Assembly: GCA_963556145.1 (NCBI GenBank)
Contig: OY744464.1
Coordinates: 7,849,508-7,913,507, forward strand
Direction: 5' to 3'
Length of the DNA: 64,000 nucleotides
Origin: Hygrocybe punicea
Lineage: Eukaryota > Basidiomycota > Agaricomycetes > Agaricales > Hygrophoraceae
Shown in pieces: positions 41,201 to 56,200 of the stretch. The stretch's first letter is position 1. Every line of letters begins with the position of its first letter. The notes beneath the pieces were generated by a model. That model made no database searches and had not been told where the DNA came from. It was given only the letters and a program-made list of their open reading frames with translations. The translations under genes were made by a program, and so were the position numbers.

Positions 41201-44200
41201 AAGGCATAGGAATCGTGTGCACTACCTGTATGACCAAGACAATAATCGACGATGAGGAGATTGTGGGGCAAGACGACAAGCTGTGAAAAAATTAATAAAA
41301 ATGGTTGCGGATAATGTGTGATGCACTTACTTGAGCATTCATTGAGTAGTTTGAACTCTTGTCAAACCAGGCCTCACCGTGAAGCCCAGGCTTCTCAAAC
41401 AGGGGGAGCGTGGTACCATCAACAGCGAGGCAACCATTCCGCCATGCTGGAAGAACAGCAGCCTCTGCCCATTGCTTGGACCGCTCCTTTTCTTCTGCTG
41501 TAGGCAAGCGGATAGCTTGGTCATGATGGGTAATGATGGCAACCATGCAACGCCGAGTGCAGTTGGAAATGGTACCCGCCGAGACTCCTGCCCATTCCCC
41601 AATGTCATCCAGTGTGGCCAAGTTCCCATAGTGACCGATTCGATTGAGAAAGATAGCGAGCTGAATCCAAACAGGAATTTGTTCGTTGTGCGAGTTGTTG
41701 GTAAAAATTGAGTGAGATTGGATCAACTGGACCAAATTGTCAAAAGTTTCAGGAGCAACGCGTACTTTACTGCGAAAACGACGAGGATTATTGATCTTAT
41801 ACCACTGCAATAGTTCGAGCTGTGAATTTTTGGGGATAGGAGGACCACGGTTGAGATAACGAGTGTGAGTTAATTTGTCGCGCAGGAAGATGTATTTCAT
41901 GCGAAGTAAGGCAAGGATTTCAAGTTCATCCGCCTCAGAATCATCTGAGGTGCTGTGACCATCAACAGATGAAAGAGGGGAGGATAGTTGCAATTCTGTA
42001 ATAAGTGAGATGGGGCTGCTAGGCTGCATCAAATCTGGAGAGGATTGCGTGAGTGAGAGTGGGCTGCTAGGCTGCATTGCATAATCCAGAGAGGATGGCT
42101 GGGTGAGTGAGAGGGGGTTGCTGGGTAGGGTTGATCTTTCAGAATCGGAAGGATCTGAGTCGTCATTTTCCTCGTTGGAGTCCTCGTCCTCATCGTCAGA
42201 AAGAAGTACACGTAGTAATTTCGAGTGGGTTTCTAGGTAGGCAGACTTCAGCTGGTCAAGACATTTCTGCCGCTCGGTGATTCGGATTCGAGGTGGGCGA
42301 GGTGGGCGTGCAGAAGGGGGTTGGGGCATGAATTAACCTTCGAAGTGCGGGCTTCAGCATACAGGATGATTTATTCTTATTTGGGTTTTTCGATAACAAT
42401 AAAATAAAATAATAAAGTCAAACAGGAACCTGCCGGATGCGCTGCAGGACCCAGCAGGAACTCCAACAAGAACCTCCAGCAGGCTAACTTTGAAGAGCCC
42501 TATTGCTGTGGAGTAGGTTGACCTGGCTCCAGCTCTTGCTGTGGGGTAGGTTGACCTGGCTCCAGGTATTGCTGCAGGATCGGGTTGACCAGGTCACAGC
42601 TCTTGCTGCAGCGTGTTAAATCTGAGCTATGTCAGTCTCAGTCGTAGTAGACAGAACGACTGAGTATATTACCTGAGCTATGTCAGTCTAATATACATGA
42701 TGAGTAACGATAGTAAATAATAGTGTGCGGGACTCACCTCAGTTGTAGTAGACAGAACGACTGAGGGAACTAAACTACGCGTGACGTTGATACAGCATAC
42801 TGACCGTCACGTGATATCTACACGGTGCACATGACCTTGATCTCTTGATCGCTAACACTCCTCCCTGATGGAGGCCTAGCCGACCACGTAAATCAAGGAA
42901 TGGTTGCAGCGTCAAGGGTTTCGTGAAGACGTCGGCAACGTTGGACTTGGTATGGACATAGGTAACTTTCAGGATAGCTTTCTCAACCAGCTCACGAATG
43001 TAGTGGTGTTTGACATCGATGTGTTTGACTCTCGCGTGAAAAGAGGGATTGCCGGTAAGAATCAGGGCGCCATTGTTGTCGCAATGGAGAGGGGTAGGAT
43101 CAGACTGAGAGTGGTGGAGGCCAAGCAGTAAAGCGCGAAGCCAGACAGCTTCCTTAGATGCATCAGAAGCGGCAACGTACTCAGCCTCACACGTAGACGT
43201 GGATATAGTCTTCTGCTTCCGGGCCGCCCAAGAAATGACGCCAGAACCAAGGGAAAAACAGTAGCCGGAGATGGATTTACGAGAGTCGATGCAACTCGCG
43301 AAATTTGAGTTGGTGTATCCAGATAATTCAGCAGTGGCAAGGCCCCCGAGATGGAGTTTCAGTTCGCGGGTACCCTTCAGATAGCGGACGACACGCTTCG
43401 TGGCTTCCCAGTGAGTCAAGTTATAGCAGTCAAGGAACTGACTAAGTTGTTGTATGGCAAAAGCGATATCCGGTCTGGTGCCAATTGCGATATACATGAG
43501 TGAGCCGACAAGAGCGCGGTAAGGAATAATTGCTAGCCGCCGAACGTCGTCCGCGGAAGAGGGAACAGTATTCTGGCGCGAGAGCTTTATGTCGGCATCC
43601 ATTGGAGTGGAGATGGGGTGGGCATTTGTAAGTCCGAACTGAGTAATAACACGGTCGATGAGCGCGGTCTGAGAAAGAGCAACAGTGTGGTCCTTTCTGT
43701 TTCGCGCAATGGCAATGCCCACACAGAATTTCGCTTCGCCAAGGTCAGAAATCTTCCACTTCTCGCGTAGCTGTAACTCAAATCTTTCGTTTTCAGCTTT
43801 GTCACTCGCGACAGAAAGAAAATCGTCAACATGGACAGCAGCGAAAATTACTTTACCACACTTTGAACGGCGGAAATATATGCAGTACTCGCAGGCGAGC
43901 CGGGTGAAGCCCCAGCCCAGCATAGCGTCGTTCATGGTGCGATTCCATATGCGGCCCCCTTGCTTCAAGCCATAGAGGCCCTTCTGTAACTCCCACACCC
44001 AATCTTCAAAACCAGGCTCCTCGAAACCAGGCGGCTGGACCATATAGCAGGTTTCCCCAGGAGGTAAGAGTCCATTAAGGAATGCCGTCTTGACGTCGAC
44101 CTGCTGAATGTCATAGTCTAGGGCGGCCCCGATATGTAGGAGTACGCGAAAAGATTCCATGCGTGCTGTCGGTGAGGTAGTCTTGTCATAGTCTTGACCA

Positions 44201-47200
44201 TGGATCGCCTCGAAGCCCCTGCAGACCCATCGGGCTTTGTAGCGGACAATGTTGCCGGCCTCATCTCGTTTCCACACAAAGACCGGCTTCCCTTTCATGA
44301 TCTTGCGACCAGTGGGGACAGCTGAGGGCGGCACAAGTTTGTAAACGCCCATTTCCTTAATGGAGGTGAATTCTTCACGGAGCACGGAAGACCATTCCGC
44401 ACACTCGGGTGAATTTAAGGCAGCTTTCAGGGTCGCGGGGTCGTCCAGGTACGTGACATTCACGGGAGCATCTTCGAGAGCTGCGAATATTTCCTCTAAT
44501 GCCAGTAGGTCGCCAGAGATTTCGGGTAGTTGTGCCATAATCTCCTCCTGGGCTTGATGCCGCAGACGACGTTGCTCGCTGATGTTTTGTGCGCTTTCTT
44601 TTGATTCAGCGACTGCGCGTTCGACAGCAGACACATACGGGATTTGATTCACAGCAGCAAGGCGGGCAGATGGGGCACGCGATCAATCAGACCTGCGGAC
44701 GTCATCAGCATCCAGGTCAACAGCGTTTGCACGGCGATGGTGCGGAGGATAGTTCACGGTGGGAATCACGGGCACATCCAAAGATGCATCATCTAAAGGG
44801 ATCCCTACAGGAGCGTCTGACAAGGGAACAGTAAGATCTTCTTCAGATGGAGCTGGTGCATCGGCGGGGTCTCCAGCATCGCACTCAGCAGGTGGGGGAT
44901 CGTGCAAGATTAAGCCAGGGTGGAGAGGGCGCGGCGGCGTATCATAGGATTCAATGAACACAACATGGTAAGATGAGAAGACACGATGAGAACCGCGATG
45001 GTAGCAACGGTAGGCCTTGGATGAGGCCTCATAGCCAATGAGAATGCATTCCACTGATCGTTCAAAGAGCTTGGGGTTGTGTCTGTTCTGGATCAGGACA
45101 AATGCACAAGAGCCAATCTCACGGAGGTGTGATAAGTCAGGCTTGGTGCCATGAAAGGCCTCGAAAGGCGTCATATCCCAGAGTGACTTAGCCAGAACGC
45201 GAACCGTAAGATAAGCGGCGGAAAGCATAAACTCATCCCAACGATTCGGGGGAACATCACACTGAAGCCTCATGGTGCGAGCCTTGTTGCGTAGTGTCCG
45301 GTGTACCCGTTCAGCCCGGCCGTTGTGGGCGGAAGTGTACGTGGCCGTAAATTGTTGCTGTGTACCATGGGAGTCTAACCAGGCAGACAACACGAACAAC
45401 AAGAAGGTACCTGCACAAAGTCAACTCCGGTAATTCTTGGTGAAACAAACATTCACATAACAACGTACCTGGAACCGACCGTTTGCGGCGGCGGGGGTGG
45501 CGGCTGCACGTCGGGCAGGTCGTAACGACTAGGATGATTGAATAGGTATACTAGTATAACAAATCAGACTCATGTTGGGTTTAACTTTCATTCTGTCACA
45601 CGGTAATGATGGAGGCAAGGAAGCAATTTAGAAGTGGGAGTGGTCGTGCAGGTAGAGATGGGTGAGAGAGGCAGGATAAATGGTGAAGTCAGAGAACTAA
45701 AACGGCTTGCTTAGTTGCTATGCATCATTCTTTCTCATTGCCCCCACCACCACAACACGTACAGTGGTTCAGATAACAGGGTACACTGTCTGGTTCCATC
45801 CCCCGCTTAGTTCATCCTGAGACTGTTTATTAGGAAGGGTGCTTCAAAGCAACTACTTCTCCGGGTTTCTTAGAAGTGGCCCGACACTTTACATTGCTGA
45901 GACTCATTACTTGTACTCTGATCTGAAAATGCTAATACAAGATATTATTCCGAGTCCTAAATTTATTTGGGAGCTCCATTTCGTCTAAATAAAAAATATG
46001 CCATCTATTCTCGCGGCAAACGCCAAGATTGGTTGTGTTTGCATGCTCACCCCTTGTCACAAGCTCCTTCCCCGTGCTATCATGATTACAATATATATGC
46101 TATCATCACCCCACACATCGGACAGGCCCAGCTTTCGGCCACTTCGAATTTCTCGCTCAATTTTAACTCAATCCACAGTAAACTTGATACAAGACATATA
46201 ATACATCATATTGTTATTTTAGAAGTGTTTTCTAGGTGTAAAATGCAGTTTGTGGTGAGGAGAAAATAAGGCAATTGCCAGTGGTCACGCTTTGACAGGT
46301 GGGGTTCAAATATGCCACTGTGACATTGTGTGACTGGCGGAAAGCTGGGCCTGTCCGATGTGTGATGATAGTATTGCTGCAAATCTGTCAAAATGCTAAT
46401 AAAAGATATTATATTATAAATGCTGGCCCACACACTACCTGTGACATGTTATGCTGCTGAGATTGGGCCATGAATGTGCCATTGCCTGTCATTAATATGT
46501 TTCTTGCTGCAAATCTGTCAAAATGCTACAGCAAGATATTATATTACAACTGCTGGTCTAATTGCATATTTCTAATAGAATTGGATAATGCCTGATCGGC
46601 ACTGTCGGCGTTGTTTTACCGATGACAAACTCCACCAACCACTACCAGCTTCCAAATGATTTCGTGATGATTAGCACTGGAAACGGCGGATTCAGAGGCC
46701 ATTGAACCACAAACATTGAGCAAAGCCCCGATTGGTTACTATGGGAAAATGGTGTACATGAGGAGCTGGAGACACTTCACCAAGCCAGCACTTGGGAGCT
46801 AGTAGACAAACCCAACAGAACCAATGTTGTTGGATCCAAGTGGGTGTTTCGTGCAAAAAAGGATGCTGCTGGCAACACCATCTGGCACAAGGCACACTTA
46901 GTTGCCCAGGGATTCTCACAAGTACCTGGAGTCAATTACTTTGATACATTCGCACCTGTTGCCAAACTCGTGTCGGTCCGCACGATCCTAGCCATGGGCA
47001 CACAACTAAACCTCGAGATGCACCAGATAGACATGAAGGGAGCTTACCTAAATGGCAAACTTAACAAAGACAAGGTTATCTATATAAAACAACTGCCAGG
47101 ATACCACACCCCAGATTCCACCGGGAAGGTCTGTCGCCTTTGAAAGACATTGTACGGTCTGAAGCAGAGCGGTGTAGAGACTCAACGTTCCCCTGAGTCC

Positions 47201-50200
47201 ATATTGCCGATATAATACAAATCTGGATGAACCCGACGCCTCCACTCAACTCGCATTTGAACCCAACGTAACCCGACGTGACATGATGTGATGTGACCCG
47301 ACGTGACCAATGTAACCCAACACATGCCGCTTTGTGATGGCCGCTTTTGGACCAAATCTGTTAGGCTCACAAAGCCCCGGAGTTCCAATTCTAGGAGACG
47401 GATCTGATCAGACTTGATTCCCAACTTCGGACTTACCTTATTTATGCATCCCCTTGTCCTTTTGGAGATATGTAGGACATTTCAGATCTTTTTCATGGAT
47501 ATTTGTTTTCCCCTCCATTTTCCTGTCACTGTCGCCTCGCAACCCCCCTCTTCTCATCCCCATTCCAACTTCTCTTTGTAGTTTTATATCAGCCAAAATA
47601 GACAAGCCCAAAAGTAGACTACTCACTCATGTACTATAAAAACGGTCCCTGACAACCGTACAAAAAGAGATACCCTTAGTCCCTGTTTCCATATAGTCAG
47701 AATCATTTTAATCCCTTCAAAATGCTCATCCTCGTAGACCCTTAGATTGTTACAGTTCATTTCATTGTCTTTATCATTGTTCCCGTTATTCATTCCTCGT
47801 TTCCAACCTGACCCAACCCGACCTGCCGTACCCGACATTGTCGGCATTGTTGGGTTCATCATTATTTAGCTGCTTTCACTCCATTCATCGCCGGATTCAT
47901 CATTATTTGTCTAGTTCTACACAGCGGCTTACATTTTACATTCCATTTCTTCATTTACTACTATCCCTGACACTGATTATCCACTGTCACTTCTACACTG
48001 ACACCCCTAGGTTAGGATCATCTTTATTGTTCTGAAGCCACCAAGAACCCGCATCTACAGCGGCCGGCATTGGTACCAAAGACTCATCTTCATCCTCGTC
48101 AATAACCTGGGCTTTAGGCAATGCAAGGTTGATCAAGCCATTTTCATACTCAAAGAAAACAGTGAACTCACCATAATAGCAGTTCATGTCGATGACTGTA
48201 CCATCACCGCAACCAACCTCACACTTGTTGAAAGCGTGAAAGCCAGCACGCAAAAGTTCGTGGAAATCAGCGATTTAGGGGAGCTACTAGTGTTGCCGAA
48301 GTTCAGTTCGGTCCGGTTCCGAGCCTTTTTGGCGGAACCGCGAACTGAACTTTGGGTCCGGTTTGGCGCATGGCCAAACCTGGACCCGGACAGCATTGAA
48401 CCGTCTCGCCGCATTCAGTCTGGGTTCAGACGCGGTCTGAACCCAGACCGAGGTTGGCTCACCCCGTGAGCTCCGTTCTCCTCGCGAATGGCAGGCACGT
48501 ATCAATTGATACGGCGCTACACTTCGCGAGGTAGTTGGGCTGCGGGGGAGCCGTCCGGTGCTGCTGCTGCCGTCGCGTTGCTGCTGTTGCTGCGGCCGTT
48601 GGCGTTGTTGCTGCTGCTGCTGCTGCCGCTGCTGTTGCTGCTGTTGCTGCTGTTGCTGCTGCTGCCATTGCCGTGGCGCTGCTGCTGTTGCTGCCATTGC
48701 TGCTGTTGCCGCCATTGCTGCTGTTGCCGCTGTTGCTGCTGCTGCCATTGCCGTGGCGCTGCTGCTGTTGCCGCTGTTGCTGCTGTTGCCGCTGTTGCCG
48801 CTGTTGCTGCTGATACTGCTGCTGCCGTCACTGCTGCCATCGTTGCTGCCGTCGCCGTTGCTGCTGCCACTGCTGCTGCTGCTGTCGTGGCCATTGCTGC
48901 TGCCGCTGCCATTGCCGTTGCCGTTGCCACTGCTGCTGCTGCTGGCCGTCGTGGTTGTCGTTGCTGTTGTTGTTGCTGCCGCTGGTGGTGGTGGTGGTGG
49001 TGGTGGTGTTGCAGCTGTCGCGCATCCGTTGGCATTGTGATGGCGTTGGCATCTATCTTGTGCCAAGATGGGTGTGGCCGCGACGTGGTCGCGGTCGAGT
49101 TCCCTGTCGCAAATGACATTAGTAAAGTTAAGAAAAGCTTGAAACTGACCTTCGCGTTGAGTGTTGATGTTGTGTTGCGTGAAAGCTACACGGTCACGGC
49201 CGGTCACATGATACCATTTAACACGAAATAGTAAGTAAAGAAATACGAAAAACAAATGAAATAAATACCGTAAAAATAGCTGCGTTCACGGTTTGGACGC
49301 GGTTTGGAGCCGTTCAGGAAATCCGGCGGGCCTTGAAACCCAGAACTGAACCCGCGGTCCGGTTCAGCACTTGGCTGAACTTAGACTGAACCTAGGGTTC
49401 GGTTCGGGGTTTGAACCGGGTTCGGCTAGGTTCAGAACCGAACTACGGCAACACTAGGAGCTACATTGGCTATTGGGAATAGAGGTTCATCGCAACCGAG
49501 AAACTGGATCAATCCAAATTTCTCAGCACTTGTATATCGATTCCATCATACGACGATTCAACCTTGAAGACTGCAAACCAGTATCAACACCAATGGAGAC
49601 AAACGTCAAACTCACCACGTCCCAATCACCAACCACAGCGCAAGAATTTGCCATCATGTGAGACGTACCATATCTTGAAGCCACCGGATTGCTCATGTGG
49701 GCATGCCTTGGTATGCATCCCGATATTGCCTTCACTGTCACGACCTTGTCCAGATTCTCCAAAAACCCAGGGCCTGCACATTGGGATGCCACCAAATGAG
49801 TGTTCAGGTATCTTGTAGGAACCAGGAATTTGTGGCTCATGTATGGGAACATGAGAAACGAACTAGTAGGCTATGCTGATGCTGATGGAAGTATGGCAGA
49901 AGATCAACGTGCTGTCAATGGTTATGCATTCATCTTGAATGGTGGAGCAGTTTCATGGAGCTGTAAGAAACAAGAAATCGTCTTGTTGTCAACCACAGAA
50001 AGTGAGTACATAGCGGCAACTCATGTGGCTAAGGAAGCTCTTTGGTTGCATTCACTCATATCTCAGTTGTTCAATCCTGTAACCATCCCCACCACGCTCT
50101 TCTCTGATAATCAGTCCACAATCGCCCTATCAAAGGAACACCAGTATCATGCGCAAACGAAACATATAGATGTACATTTACATTTTATCCGATGGGTTAT

Positions 50201-53200
50201 CGAGGACGGTAGGCTTCATCTTGTATACTGTCCGACCGACGACATGGTAGCCGATATGTTAATGAAGGCCCTTCCATCTGCCAAAGCGAAACACTTCACC
50301 TCCAAACTCGGTCTGCATATGGTTTGAGGGGGAGTGTTGAATCAGGGCAAACACACATGCAACTTAAAGAGGAGATAAGATAACGATTGGATAAGATTTT
50401 CCTTTTTTGCTTTGACTTGGATTCTTTTCCCTCCGAGCCTTCCTTTGTTACACCTTTTTCTTTGTCCACATAGTATATAGTTTCTACCCCATAGAGTAGA
50501 GACCTCAGCTGTGTTTAGCTTCCACACTGAGCATACAATTGTCTAGTGATTACAATAGAGTTACAGCTAGTGTCCATACAGTGCTATTGAGTTACAGCTA
50601 GTGTCTGTACAGTACTATAGAGTTACAGGTAGTGTCTATACAGTGCATTGCTGACCCTGTACAGTGCTATAGTGTCCTCTATAGCCTTAGCTAAATACTA
50701 TGTGGCCAGTATGGGCACTATGGAATACTATGGACACTATAACCCTGTTATGGAATGAGCCTCGTCCTATGACAAAAAACAGGTTTTGCTGATGTAATAA
50801 CAGATACAACCAATATCATAAGGCAGCAAAGTTGATATGATATCCCGCTCTCCGGCGTTCCAATTTGTCCTGCCTCCGTGAACGGTTCTGTCAAAATGGC
50901 GAGGACATAAACGCTCGTCAATTCTCACCTTCTCATTTAAATGTAGAACAAACACAATGATAGCCAACACCGCCGCCCCAATCACAACTGTCAACGTCAC
51001 CCAAGGTATCCACTGACCTGGTCTGAGGAACAGTTCTCTCTTCCATGCCGCCTCGTTCTCGGATGGGAAAATGACCAATTTGGAGTTTGGAATGACGCCT
51101 TCCATATTGATGAAATGCTTCTCTGTGTGCTTCGTCGATCTCACAAAGAGGTTCTCGATGTACTTGTTCGTACGGCTAAGACCAAAGAATGAATACGGTG
51201 TTAGAAGAGAATGATATGACGTCTGGGGAAGTTGGCCGACTGTCGAATAGAGTTGGATTAATTGTACAGGACGAAAAGGAGCTTGCGTATCCTGAGCCGC
51301 TGAACGGCGACCTGACGTGTCAAGGACCGGGTATTTGAATGTGGCACCCGAATAGCTAACGCCAAAGGGCTTCGCCATTGTCAGGAACACACTATGAGGT
51401 GATTGTTGCGGCGACTTACTTGGTATCTTTGAGTGGTGTTTGGAATCTCACACCACCCATTACCATTCAGGACTGTACATTTAAGTTTTCGTCAGCAGAT
51501 TTTTCAACAAGTCGGTGGACGACTCACCAATCGCCTTGAGGACAAAGGCATCATAGTAGAAATTGTTTTGCATGAAAAGAATCTTCCCATGTCCAGCCTT
51601 GTCTGTTCATTGAACCATGATGTCCAGTGTGCCCTGAACCACACATAAATAAGTGCGACCCCGTGCATCTTTCACATCATCTAATGACTCAGTACCGTCC
51701 GTAGCCACCTTCCAGCCTCTCCTTCCCCTCCCGTCTTCGCCACATCCAGCAATCCCCTTGACACATGAAAACTAAAAAGCCAGCCTTGGTGTATGATCTG
51801 ATGAATGTGAGCCCAGAGCTACGATGGCGAGAATATCCGGAAAGCCATCGAGATTTACATCGCCAAGCTTGAGAGGCACGGGTAGCGCTGGTGTGTAGGT
51901 TGTATTCAGTACGAGAAGCGAAGGAGATGGCAAGCTGGATGGAGAGGGGAAAAGCGATGACAAGGAGCATTTGCACGAGAGCCTACATCAAAGGAAAAAG
52001 AAGTTGTGATATTGGCCATGAATGATGCAATTAGAAATTATGAAAAATCGTTATTTATTGCTCCTCACATTCATATCGAAGCTTAAGTTCGGATCAGCGG
52101 TACATAGCTGCTCTGGTGGATGACAAGACCGAGTTCTTGATGTTGCCGAAGATGTACAGAGTGGAAGTTGCTTGTTATACACAACGTTGATGACACAGTC
52201 GATTCCTAACCCTGTCCTCCTTGATACAGAGGAACAAGTTGGAAATACCAGATCAATGGTACCGTCACGATCTAAACGACAGACATATCAAGCCGTGAAT
52301 CAAAGAAAAATAGGTGCAACTAACCATGTCAGAAAACGATATGGATTGGACACCAACCGGTAGTGGACTTTCCTGACCAAGGGAAAAACCAGCGCCTTTG
52401 TTGTTTATCCAAATCTGGAATGATTTTCCCTGCTATCATCGCAGACGAGAAACACATCTACATACAGTGTATTGGCACGTGTCAGTGTATTAGATCACGG
52501 AGATGCCGTTAGAACAGAACCTGCAAGGCAATCCCCATTGAGATCAACAACAGCATTGTTGTGTGGATTGGACGGCGTGCATGGAGTCCCAACAAAATTA
52601 GGAGTTTCGCTGCAGTACGGGAGGGGACGATTATTTGAATGGAATGCTCTGGAAACAGAAACGGGATTACCCACAGTTTAAATATGGGCGAATTGGGTTC
52701 TGAAGCATTCCATACATTTTGTCAGACCATCAACAGCAAAATTGCGTTGCTTTTGCAAGCGGGAGTAATCCCCAGCAGATCGTTTTTCATGTCGCTGTCC
52801 GCGTCAAGTGGTATGGGTTGCACAAGCGTCGAAGCAGGTACCAACAAAGGACTCATGGCTGTATACATCATGTCAACGATCCACACCCAGGAAGTCACCT
52901 AGGTCTATACCGAACCCTCCTTTGGCAGAACCTCTATAAAGAGCCATATCCAGGTAGGTAAATGTTTGACTCTGGCTCATGACAAGTAAGTCAAGCTTGC
53001 CGTCATGCGTAAAATCGCCAGGGACTATATTAAAGACATGACGAGGATGTTTGAATGAATGTCGCTTTCGTGTATAAGAATTTCTCTTATTTAAAGACGT
53101 GACATTGGGAACATCGTAAGAAATATCGGCTGGATTTACCGTGACTCCAAAGATACACAGAGAGAGTTTCTTGGTCAGATCCTAATGACAAGATATCTAA

Positions 53201-56200
53201 GCTTGATACATATTCAGGGTACGCGGCAAGAAATCCAGAAAAAGTAGCCCTCACAATTGGTCGCCATCGAAGTCTCCAAAAGCCACGACTCTCGCCCCAG
53301 GGACCCTGTACCGATCAAAGAATTACCCGAGAATCGCTTTGGAGGAAATGGCCAGAGTGTAGTTGCGGGATGAATTAGGCATGACAATGCGAAAAATGCA
53401 AGCACCGTTGAGACCGTGCTTGCCATGCATATGACGAGAAAATTATTACATAAATATTTATTTATTTATGATAACACAGCATTTTTCACGCCATAAAACT
53501 AATGATAAAATCTTCGAACTATACCAGTACACTTGAGATGATGGGCATAAGAAGAATAAGCCAGATGAACAGAGCGGACGACATAGTAGTACAGTGAGGT
53601 GAGACAACTAAACACAAGAAAGATGCCAACCAAAACACCTCTCAAAACCATCTGACAAACAATGTCAGCTTTAATATCTCGTTGCCTTCACCCTACCAGG
53701 AGACTCCCGCCACCCAGCGTTTCGGTGGACTTTTTCCTCGGTGGATCTTTGAAGCCCTTCGATCTCGATCGAATCACGCTCGACCTCAGCAAGCTCAGCA
53801 GCCACTTTGACAGCAACCATGCCGCGTTCAGACGATGGCGTCCTGATTGAGGCCTCGTCGAGAGCCGTGGCTGTAGTAGAGAAGGAACTTTCACGAACAG
53901 ACTCTGACAATCATGATAAAAAGATACATAATAGAGAGGACTAGCAATCATGGTTCACTCACCGTGGCTGTCTTCAAGGTCCTCTTTACAGATTGAAAGG
54001 GAGGGACGCGAGCAAGCTAAAAATCGTTAAGCCGACTCGGAGTTGACACATCGGGACAAATGTCACACGTACCACGCTGCCTCGATGGGAGACAAATATC
54101 ATCGCGCCCGGAAACGACCACCTGGCCGTGGCAGTCCAAAGGGGATTCCAATTCGAGGATAAGGTCACCGCGCAAATTGAAGACAGGGTTGCAGAGCGTG
54201 TAGCCGTATGCTCCGGAGTAGAACAACGGCCACAAGCCACAGAATGAAGCGGTCAGTTCCTTAATGGTCGTTTCCTCGACAATCAAGACATCAATCAACT
54301 TTTCGCTCAGGAGGGTTGAAGCATCCTTGATACGGGCGTGGACGATGTCAAAGTCACCGATGAAACCGGAACCCTCCGATATCTCAGATGATTTTCTCGT
54401 GCTGATCTCCAGACCATGTCCGGGTGCACCACCCAAGATAGAAATGGTGTAGGACCACCGAGCGACGGCACTCGTCCTTGGATTACAAAAGTCGGTGAGG
54501 ATTTGGATAAGTCATTACCTCTAGAACACTTACGACCACGACTTCTGTTCGCCTTTGAACGACAAATGAAGAATCACTTTACCCGAGAGTCTAATCTCGC
54601 ATCCACAGCGTTTCGATACCGTTGGGACGATCAAGGTATTAACGGTCTCGCCTATGCTATCGTCAGCGAGTCGAAATGAGACTGGACATATCACTCACAA
54701 GAAACAGAGTAGCAACCGTTGTGGATGTGACAGGAATCACCGGTGTGATCATAGGACCACATCTCCTTGTTTCGGTGTTCAAATTCGATCTCACACGCGT
54801 TGGCCGCAATTTGCCTCCACTCGCAGGATCTCTCTTTACCCCGCTCATAACCTTCCAGTGTAACCAGCTCAAATATCCATTCGCCGGAATTTCCAATCCC
54901 ATTGAAAACTGGTACAAGTGTCGTGCGACAGTTGACACTAGCGAGCTCACGAAGGAGCCAGCCTTCAAGAAAGACGGCGCGAGATAATACAAGTATCCCG
55001 GAGAAGACGTCTTGGCTTGAGCACCAGCTCCAAGTACAACGAGGTAGGGGGAACGAAGGTCTCCTCCTATTATTGACCATGCCACAGATGACAATCATGT
55101 TACGGTTCCCAACGCAGCGACGGCGACCGAAGAGGCTCGAAACAGCGCCGCCATCCTTGCCAAAGGATGCCCCGTAGAACTGGAAGGAGAAGGCAGAAGG
55201 AGCAAACCGATTGAATCCGCATGTACCGCTGGCCTTCCAGATAGGGAAAGTATAGAGAATATGAAGTCCTTGTCCTTTCAACTCAGCAAAGTAAAAGCGT
55301 GTGATGTAATGGATGAGGGCTTGACGTTTCGAACGCGTGAGTCGGTAATGCGAATCGTCAAAGAGCCCCGGCAAACGTGACAATTCAGGGCAGAACTTGG
55401 CGGCTGATCAATGAAGTCAATTTAAACATATTCAGCCAAGAGATGTCAAAGAAGACGTACATTCAAAATCGAGAACCAACTGATGGTTGACATACTCGCC
55501 AACGGATTCACACTCTCGTAAGCAACCATCTGAGATTGCATGTGCTTTCGTGTATTCTCTGAGCTTGAGTTTGACTTCGAAGGCGACTCTCCAGCTAGAG
55601 AAGGCGTGTTTCTCTCCCCTGCGGGTAGATGAGATTAAATACGGTAGTGAAATCAGATGAAAAACGTACTCAACACATCTCTTGTGACAGTCCAAGACTT
55701 TCAAAGCGACTTCGCGTAACGTAAAGTACACGACGACACTGTTGGAGCTCGAATCGCAGGGTAACTGGATTTGAATTGCGCCAAAGGTCGCTTCGAAATT
55801 GTCTTCAAAGCTCCACTCGGAAATGCAACTGCCGGAACCTTGGGAAGCCTTCCAGAGACAACGGAAGTGACAGTTGATCGATGCCTGGGTCACCGCAGTG
55901 AGAATATCGAACCCGAATGTTTCGGTGATGCAGAGACGTTCCCTGAACTCTTCCTCCGAGAACTCGAACTCGATTTCTTCTTCTTCTTCGACGAATTCCT
56001 CCTCCTCTACGACGCGGACATCGATGCGGAAGATATGATCACATCCGAACTCTTGGAGAATGGAGAGGTATCGGAAGGACATATAGTGGACGAACATTGA
56101 TCGGATCTTGCAGAAGAACGCATCTTCGATGATGTCGCAGTCTTCCCCAAAGTAGGATAATCCCTCACAAAAACGAGCCTCTGTCAAAGGACGAGTGAGA